DNA of 64,000 nucleotides from Ceratotherium simum simum. Lineage: Eukaryota > Chordata > Mammalia > Perissodactyla > Rhinocerotidae. The position numbers and the translations under genes were made by a program. Below are positions 57,661 through 64,000 of this stretch, in pieces. The notes beneath the pieces were generated by a model. That model was not told the origin of the DNA. It worked only from the letters and a program-made list of their open reading frames with translations, and did not search any database. Position 1 is the first letter of the stretch; each line of letters begins with the position of its first letter. The stretch spans positions 8,489,418 to 8,553,417 of the forward strand of contig NW_004454239.1 of the NCBI RefSeq assembly GCF_000283155.1. Reading direction: 5' to 3'.

Positions 57661-57748
57661 TTGCAATTGTGGCTCTTCTTCAAATTAGCCTGTTGAAGGT
57701 CCTGCATGTGCTGTTCATGGAGACAGCACAAAATCAACACTGTTCTCT
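57655..57748 (-). other. Splice-flanked open segment, candidate exon
   Basis: On the - strand, a strong polypyrimidine tract and acceptor (CTCTTTTTTTCTTCCTTAG) precede 94 nt without stop in one frame, then the donor GAC|GTGAGT follows. The frame reads a short, mostly polar peptide (…MQDLQQANLKKSHNCKL). The flanking L1 is outside. It could be an exon of a non-coding transcript or chance, and no homology is recognised. Confidence 0.2.
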
Positions 57749-58109
57749 CTAAGGAAGAAAAAAAGAGGCGGCCAAACATTGAATCATTGCTTTTATTCTT
57801 GGCAATTTCTGAAGTGACTCTATAGACTCTCATGTCTTATACTGAACACGACGGAATGTGTTACTGTGCCCGCTGGCTAACAAGACAGCCATGTGCAAGA
57901 GCAGTCGTACTCTTGGTGGTGGCAGAACGAGACACCGGCTGGGACAGCCAAGAGGAGGGAGCGTGCAGAACAGAGTCAGCAGCAGCTGGGCTGCTCCATC
58001 TAGCTCCAGGCTAGCAGGGTGCTGACTAGATGAGCAAGCCTGTGGTTACTCACTCTTTCTGAAACACATGGGGGGCAGCCCCAATGCCTTGAGAAACACC
58101 AGGGCTGCC

Positions 58110-58560
58110 GTATCATTCAGCCTGAGAAGCAGCCACTCAGAGCTGTAGATCATGGCTTTGCCATGGCCTGAGTGACCTTGATCTAGTTCTTGAACTTCTC
58201 TGAACTTCATCTCTTCATCTATAAAATTAACAACCACCTTGCAAGGTTATTAGGAGGATTGCGTAGATCAGGGTTTGCCAAACATTTTTTGAAAGGACTA
58301 AATAGTAGATATTTTAAGTTTTCCTGGCCACATAGACTTTGTCCCAATTACTCGACTCTGCCATTGTAATGTGAAAGCAGCCATAGACAACAAATAAATG
58401 AATGGGTGTCGCTGTGTTCCAATAATATTTACAAAAGCAGGTAGCAGGCCGGATATGGTCCACAGGCTATGGTTTACCAATCCCTGGCATAGACCAAAGA
58501 GTTAACTCACATGAAGTAGAATGCTTGGCACATCATATTCATATCTGCGCAGTAAGCATC
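58110..58560 (+). mobile_element. MIR SINE split by an hAT element
   Basis: The first part has GCAGCCACTCAGAGCTGTAG, GAGTGACCTTGATCTAGTTC and TTAGGAGGATTGCGTAGA. The MIR resumes after 58,494 with GAGTTAACTCACATGAAGTA and AATGCTTGGCACATCATATT, in register with the consensus. Confidence 0.75.
58269..58486. mobile_element. hAT-type non-autonomous element, 218 bp
   Basis: CAGGGTTTGCCAAAC and its terminal counterpart GTTTACCAATCCCTG are inverted ends. The middle (GACTCTGCCATTGTAATGTG, AAATGAATGGGTGTCGCTGT, GTTCCAATAATATTTACAAA) is a familiar hAT-Charlie MITE, MER20-like in length. An 8-bp duplication GCGTAGAT / GCATAGAC flanks it (6/8, differences are transitions). Confidence 0.8.
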
Positions 58561-58879
58561 GTTTCCTCCTTCTCCCTCCTGGCTGCATTGTTCTAAGGGC
58601 TACACAAGCCAAGCTGGATGAGCGCAATATCTGACGTTGAGCTGGCTCTCAACATACCTTGGGTTATTCTACTCTTTTTCATTTGAGCAGGCCACTGTAA
58701 TCTATTTGTCCAAATGACTCCCAGTCTGTGTCCCGAGGATACATGTTGGTAAAATGGAGCCTTGGAAAGTTGGTTGGTGAGCGAGAGGGTCGGCGGGCAA
58801 GAGGAACCAGGACACTCCTCCCTTCCATTCCAAGGCAGAAGAGCAATACGCTCACTGACAACCTGTGTGCCCAAGCTGT

Positions 58880-59000
58880 GTCATGTGGCCACATTACTTG
58901 ACCTTTCTGTACCTGTTTTGCAGGGGATAGGCTACACATTTCAACTAGAATTAAATAAGTTAATATCTGTAAAGTACCCATGTCAGTGCCTGGACCACTA
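58880..59000 (+). mobile_element. MIR SINE fragment
   Basis: CTTGACCTTTCTGTACCTGT, TTAAATAAGTTAATATCTGT and ATGTCAGTGCCTGG fit the MIR 3' half. Confidence 0.55.
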
Positions 59001-59879
59001 ATTTATTAACATTAAAGCAGCGGCGGTCTGGGGTCTCCATGCCAGCCCTCCCGGATCTCAGAGTTCCAGGCCTCTGGGTGTGGGTCCTGGGATGAATGCA
59101 CCAAGGAGATGGGTGTGGGGTAGGGAAAGCTACTTACAAAACCCTGCTTTCCCTCTTGTTCTGCCCTGTTGGTGCGGGGGGCCAAAGTCACAGAAACACA
59201 GTAAAGGAAAGACACTCAAGGTGGGAAAGCTGCATAAGTGGCAGCTCTGGCCTGAGTTGGCGTGTCTCCTTCATCATCTGGACCTGGGAGGTAGTCCATG
59301 AGTCAAGTCTCCCCGCCTGCACTGTTTGAATGGGTGGCTGCATTGAATACTCATGCCCTGCACTGTGGCCTGGAATGCAGCTGCCCTAAGGTGAGCATGG
59401 CATGATTGCGTGCGTGTGTGTGTATGTGTGTGCGTGTTTTGGGACCCGGATGAGTAAGCACAGAGACAGATTCCTGATCAATCAGTTCAAGAATGAAAAT
59501 TGGCTTTAAACTGTCAGTTTTCCCCTCCCAGCCCCAGTTAGTTTCATCCAGGAGGCCCAAGAGGAGATGTACAGAGTCTGAGGTTAGTCCTGGAGGACAC
59601 ATTTCCTCCTACGCAGATCATGTGTCATTAATTAGACAACTGGGTACATGGAAATTCATTTTACCGACATTTATTATCCTCACTCAGAAAAGAAGCTCTG
59701 CTCTTCAGGCAGCGAGCAGTCAACCAGCTGCGCTTTGTGTGCCTGGCCAAGCTCAGGCCCTCGGGAAAGCAGAACCGGGGGGCAGCACACCCAGCAACAC
59801 ACAGAGGGGAGGAGAGGACCACCTGGGCCAGGGGCAGAGGAAAGCTGGTGAGAAAATAGGCCTGGAGCAAGGCAGAGCT
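59001..59879. other. Unassigned sequence with a (TG)n tract
   Basis: A short TG-rich tract lies at about 59,409-59,440. The 158-codon + frame (59,493-59,969) has no known domain and runs into a MIR. Nothing else is recognised. Confidence 0.4.
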
Positions 59880-60030
59880 GAGATCAGGTCCTGCGAACTC
59901 TCCGTGTGGCCTTCAGAAAGGGACACGACCTCTCTGGGTCCTGGCACCTTCCCCAACAAGTGGAGATGAGGCCTGCCTGCCTGCCTCATCCGGCTGCTGT
60001 GAGGACTCAACCAGACAGAAGGCTTGTAAC
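59880..60030 (+). mobile_element. MIR SINE fragment
   Basis: CTCCGTGTGGCCTTCAGAAA, ACGACCTCTCTGGGTCCTGG, AAGTGGAGATGAGGCC and TGCTGTGAGGACTCAACC fit MIR from core to 3' side. Confidence 0.55.
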
Positions 60031-60189
60031 AAGCAACAAAGTCACACGACCAGCATTCCTTTCAGGGGAAACACTACATTTGTTTGGGAAAAAAATTAAT
60101 TCTCTGAGAAGCCGCTTGAGAGGCCAGGGTTCAAGGGCAAGTGATTACTGGGGAGGTGATTCCAGGAAGCTCAGGATCCTGTCACAGTG

Positions 60190-60555
60190 TCAAGGAGACA
60201 TTCTCAGAAGAGTTGAGCACCGAGAGTAATATGAAAAGGAGGAAACTGTGAACATTCTGAATCTTCTAACAAAAGGAGAATAGTTTAACACAGTAAGAAA
60301 AGTTATATAATCTTCAAATATGGTTCTATAGATAATATCTGATGACGTGAAAAACAAATAATATAGTAAGTAAATTAATAAAAACCATATGAATATATGC
60401 ATAGTAAATGATGAGAACGAAGAACATCAAATTATTCAGAGTTAGCCTCTGAGTGGTGGAGTTATGGATGAATTTAATGTGATTTTATAAAACAATGTAT
60501 ATTTCCAAATACTCTAAGTAAGGTATATAAAACTTACTATTGTATTACATTAAAA
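60190..60555 (+). mobile_element. Old L1 3' UTR fragment
   Basis: TCTTCTAACAAAAGGAGAAT, AATATCTGATGACGTGAAAA, TATATGCATAGTAAATGATG and GTTAGCCTCTGAGTGGTGGA follow an L1M 3' UTR ('GTTATCTCTGGGTGGTGGGA' landmark). The ERE at 60.57 kb is inserted at its end. Confidence 0.55.
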
Positions 60556-60565
60556 TCTGGAAGAG

Positions 60566-60807
60566 GGGCCAGCCCGGTGGCGCAAGCAGTTGAGTGTGCG
60601 TACTCTGCTACGGCGGCCCGGGGTTCGCAGGTTCGGATCCCGGGCGCGCACCAATGTACCACTTGTCAAGCCATGCTGTGGCGGCGTCCCATATAAAGTA
60701 GAGGAAGATGGGCATGGATGTTAGCCCAGGGCCAGTCTTCCTCAGCAAAAAGAGGAGGATTGGCAGATCGCTCAGGGCAGATCTTCCTCACACACACACA
60801 CACAAAA
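60566..60807 (+). mobile_element. ERE SINE, intact, young-looking
   Basis: GGGGCCAGCCCGGTGGCGCA head, B box GGTTCGGATCC at 60,630-60,640, CTGTGGCGGCGTCCC, TCAGCAAAAAGAGGAGGATT and a CA/A-rich tail. The target duplication AAAATCTGGAAGA is perfect at 60,552-60,564 and 60,808-60,820. Confidence 0.95.
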
Positions 60808-60820
60808 AAAATCTGGAAGA

Positions 60821-62139
60821 AAAATAAACATACGTTATGAGAATTAGAAAAAGACAAACACAATCAGTAGTGATGCCAATATCCTTCTAACCTGGAAGAA
60901 CATTAATACATACAGTTCTTAAATTTAAAGTTCTATTTCTTGAATTTAAAGTTTTTGAAACTTGGCCAGAGGGGGGACTTTGGACTTGTTGTTCAAGTTT
61001 AGCATTCATCCCCAATGTTTCACACTGAATTTTTCTGCAGGCTAGTGTGTGACATTCTCTGCATAGCATCCTCACAGATGCAATGCTTGTCATCAGACGG
61101 ACTCTACGTCCTGCTGCTCAGGAGGATGACTCAGGCTGAGTCTCCACTCTCAAAACTACCACAGTCACTAACCAGTGATAGATATGAGGGTCTTGGCTGG
61201 AGACCCACCGGCCACTGGTGAGTCCATGGACGGGCTTGGTGAGTCTAGCCACCTTTTGATGTTGTGTGCAGAATTTTGACTGTGGCCCTAAGTGTATTTT
61301 TCTGGGGGGAGACTACAGGCTTCTTATCAAATCTGAAAGTGATTCCATAAGTTTGACAACTGCTGTTAAGTGAAGTGATTCAAGGCTTTGCAGCTATAAA
61401 ACAACTAAAACACATCCAATACCATCTCCAAATAGGTCCTCCCTTAGTAAACTCATCGAATCCCAACTTGAGAGAAGGGTGAACAGCAGCAGTGTCCACT
61501 TCAGCAAACAAGACTCAATACCCACAGACTGGAAGTGAGATTAAGAGACTTATGCTACTTAAGTCCCTACTAGCTGGATTTTGGACGGCTTGCTCCTGCC
61601 GCAAGTGAGAAAAGAGACCATGAGGAAAATGTTATCATCTAAACCCAGGCCTGGGCAACTGGATGTGTGCCCACAGAGCTACCAGACTCGCGGCAGGACC
61701 GGCTTCAATCATGATGAAGCCCTCCCCTCAAGGAGCCCATCAGGAGGCCACGCTCACAGATGCTCCATCACTCACACACTGGGGCTGCCATATTCCCAGG
61801 ACACCATCATGATTCATCCAGTTCCACACGCCTCTAAAATAGGCCGTTTATCTGAGCCTGACCAGGTGACACGGGAAAGATGACTAGAGAAGGGGCTCCA
61901 TTGTTCAATAATGATTTACACTAGCCTGGGAAAATATTTTCTATCATGTAAAATAATGTTCTGCATGAATAGAGGCACACATGTTCTGGAAGATGAAAAG
62001 AAAAAAAAAAAAGAAAAAGAAAACAGAAGGTGGTCCACATAGTGGATAAATTTAATCCAATATAAATGTATACTGATACTAAATTTCCCTTAGTCATTTC
62101 TTAAACTCTGAAGGAACTTTCTGCACATACAGTAACCAG
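60821..62139. other. Unassigned sequence
   Basis: An A-rich run occurs at about 61,995-62,025. No gene or repeat family is recognised. Confidence 0.4.
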
Positions 62140-62560
62140 TCCTCCTTTGTCTTAGATTAACCCAGAAGCAGATCTCATGATGAAGATTTGGGTGCTAGTG
62201 GTAACTCTGGGAAGGAGGAGGAGAAAACTGAGAAGACAGGAAGGGAAGGAAGCTAGTACAGGGTGTGTGAAAGAGCAGGCTGTGTTAGAGGAAACTGGGC
62301 TCAGGCCTGTTGGATTCCCTTTGCAGATGCTGTGGAACACACCAGAGAGCTGCTCTGCCTGAGAGATGGGGACGCCAGAGTGTTTATTCACTATATCCCA
62401 TTTATCACTGGGGGAGGGCTGCTCCACGGGACACATACTCCCTGGCCTCGTGTGCAGGATTAAGCAGACCTCTGCTGCAAGAGTCACTGGTATTTGCAGT
62501 AAGAAGTCTTTACATAGAAATAGTAATTGTCAGGGGATAAGGGCAGACTGACATGCCTGC
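62140..62560. repeat. Old interspersed repeat, unnamed (copy 2 of 3)
   Basis: AACCCAGAAGCAGATCTCAT, TTGGGTGCTAGTGGTAACTC, TTCCCTTTGCAGATGCTGTG, ACACACCAGAGAGCTGCTCT, TCCCTGGCCTCGTGTGCAGG and ATTAAGCAGACCTCTGC follow one consensus. It is the longest of the three copies. Confidence 0.5.
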
Positions 62561-62664
62561 AACAGCCCTCTCAAAACTATCTAGATCTTCACTGGCATCT
62601 AGAACAGGAATCCCTCTGGCCTATGGAACACTGGAAATTGTTAGGCCTGTCCATCCCTTTGTTC

Positions 62665-62840
62665 TTTAATCAAACAACACATCTCCTTTGAGCACCTTCA
62701 ATGTACCCATCCCTCTATTTTGTCCTGTGGGGGAGAGAAAAGAAAGAGAAGCTGTGATCGCTGGCTTCAGGCAGCTCATCATGCAGTTGGAGAGGCATGG
62801 TCCACAGACCTAAGACAATCAATCCCGTGGACAGTGAGCT
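62665..62840 (-). mobile_element. L2 3' fragment, antisense
   Basis: TTTGAGCACCTTCAATGTAC, GCTTCAGGCAGCTCATCATG and CAGTTGGAGAGGCATGG fit reverse L2. Confidence 0.5.
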
Positions 62841-63079
62841 ACAGGGCTGACTGTGAGCACCGCAGACAGCCTCTTCAAACACAGGGACTGTGACTATCTC
62901 AGTGGCTAGTCATGGTGCCAGGGCGTTTCTTCAGCCACCAGGCTTCCCCCATCACGCTGGACCTAGAAAAGCAATGGACTGCCAGACTTCCTCTGGAGCA
63001 AGATAGCGATCAAGTCCATCAAAGGAAAACAGCCACCAATCAAAAGGAGATTGGTGTGTTCCTTGAACGAGAATGTGTC

Positions 63080-63410
63080 TTAGGCTGGGCTTTCCCAGGA
63101 GCAGACCCTGACACAAGGGTTTAGGCGAAGTGGTTTGCTTGCGAGGTGACCCCTGAAAGTGCTGGTAGAGGAGGGGGAGATGATCAAGAAGAGGGAGGAG
63201 GCTGTTGTAGAATGAGTTCATGAGCTGGGGTGCTGGGGGCACCCGGGGCTCACTCCACTGGGGATTCTGGGACAGATGGAGACACTGGAGTCATTGCACC
63301 CGAGGGGGGTGTGGAGTCTGCACAGGCACTGGACTGGGGAGCACAGGGGTTAGGTGCAGGAAAGGTCGGCGGGCCGCTGACAGTGTCTGTTCCAGGGGGC
63401 CGACAACTCA
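63080..63410. repeat. Old interspersed repeat, unnamed (copy 3 of 3)
   Basis: TTAGGCTGGGCTTTCCCAGG, AGCAGACCCTGACACAAGGG, TTTAGGCGAAGTGGTTTGCT and TGCGAGGTGACCCCTGAAAG share order with 1,815-2,130 and 62,140-62,560. The L1 5' end at 63.43 kb starts directly after it. Confidence 0.5.
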
Positions 63411-63427
63411 ACATTTAGAAAGGTTTG

Positions 63428-64000
63428 GGATGGAACTCAAGATGGCGGCGTAAGCAGACTCGGAACTCAGCTGCGCCCTGGACACAGGCAATTTACAACT
63501 ACTTGTGGAAAAATTACCCCTGAGAGAGAACTGAAAACTGGATAAGAGGAAGTCCTGCAAGAACGGACAATCCTAACTGAGGTGGAAGAGGCAGAGACTC
63601 CCTTCTGGAGAGGAAGGATGCCGCCTTCACAAGCCGCCAGCTTCACGGCCACCCGGGAGCAGCCCACAGGTACGCAGCCTCCCTGGAGGCGCGGGGCCCT
63701 GAGCCGGGGAACGCCCCCGCTGTGGGCATTTTGTGGACCCAGCACAATCGAGATGAGTGGCATAATATCTGACTTTGCCTGCTACTAAAAGATTGGGGAG
63801 AACCGCAAGAAAAGCTGGTTCACAAAGAAACTAAATCCGGCTCTTAAAGGGCCCGTGCACAAACGCACCCGTTTCAGAAAGCATCCTAAAATCACCAGAA
63901 AGAAAGGTGCACAGTGCTGTGGTGAAAAGAGACTCACCTAATAGGCCTTGAGTGCATCTCGGTGAGAGGTGAGACCTCTCCAGGGACTGGGACATTGGCG
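63428..64000 (+). mobile_element. L1 5' UTR, continues past the window
   Basis: GGGATGGAACTCAAGATGGC and GGCGTAAGCAGACTCGG resemble the start of mammalian L1 5' UTRs, where CAAGATGGCGGC is a YY1-type site. GC-rich, CpG-containing text follows (GGAGGCGCGGGGCCCTGAGC). No ORF1 start is seen in the 570 bp available. If right, this is a near full-length L1 in the + orientation. Confidence 0.55.

Noticed and set aside
1..64000. Prokaryotic features (operons, CRISPR, IS elements) and a new defence or mobile system
   Set aside because: The sequence is mammalian throughout, dominated by SINE, LINE, LTR and DNA-transposon remnants. Nothing resembled a cohesive unknown gene system.

Overview
The window is mammalian nuclear DNA, and the source is very probably a perissodactyl, most likely a horse, ass or zebra (Equus). 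The main evidence is eight copies of a tRNA-derived SINE whose head reads GGGGCCGGCCYGGTGGC with a GGTTCGGATCC B box. This is the equine repetitive element (ERE). The copies lie at about 4.77, 12.4, 27.2, 31.8, 44.3, 48.5, 53.4 and 60.6 kb, most with visible target-site duplications (TSDs). MIR, L2, old L1M, MER5A/hAT and MaLR-type LTR fragments are the usual mammalian background. Family names come from memory of consensus sequences; no database search was run.

I recognise no protein-coding exon, RNA gene, processed gene copy or retroviral gene. Open reading frames are short (longest 191 codons), lack recognisable domains, and are what chance or repeats would give. The window therefore reads as intergenic or deep-intronic DNA.

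Layout. 0-10 kb: a small TA-flanked DNA transposon, an antisense L1M piece, MIR, L2, one ERE, a (CA)n tract, a CpG-rich patch near 6.1 kb and a long antisense L1M 3' region. 10-18 kb: AT-rich DNA with one ERE inside an older T-rich repeat. 18.5-20.5 kb: two antisense L1 3' segments lodged inside a MER5A. 20.5-36 kb: MIR and L2, two LTRs, two EREs, and near 36 kb an L1 with a perfect 14-bp TSD and an extra 3' segment that looks transduced. 36-45 kb: L2, a 100-N assembly gap inside poly(A), a large antisense L1M, a small L1 with an inverted 5' part, and an ERE with an 84-bp TTTA tail. 45-57 kb: mostly unique sequence with two EREs and a striking hairpin pair at 52.3 kb. 57.4-57.7 kb: the best CpG-island candidate, next to a splice-flanked open segment. 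58-64 kb: a MIR split by an hAT element, a young-looking ERE, two copies of an unnamed old repeat, and the 5' end of an L1 that runs off the right edge.

I found no previously undescribed biological system. The more useful signals are the L1 with likely 3' transduction, the nested insertions with readable TSDs, the 26-bp perfect palindrome, the small CpG island, the L1 5' end at the right edge, and the assembly gap.
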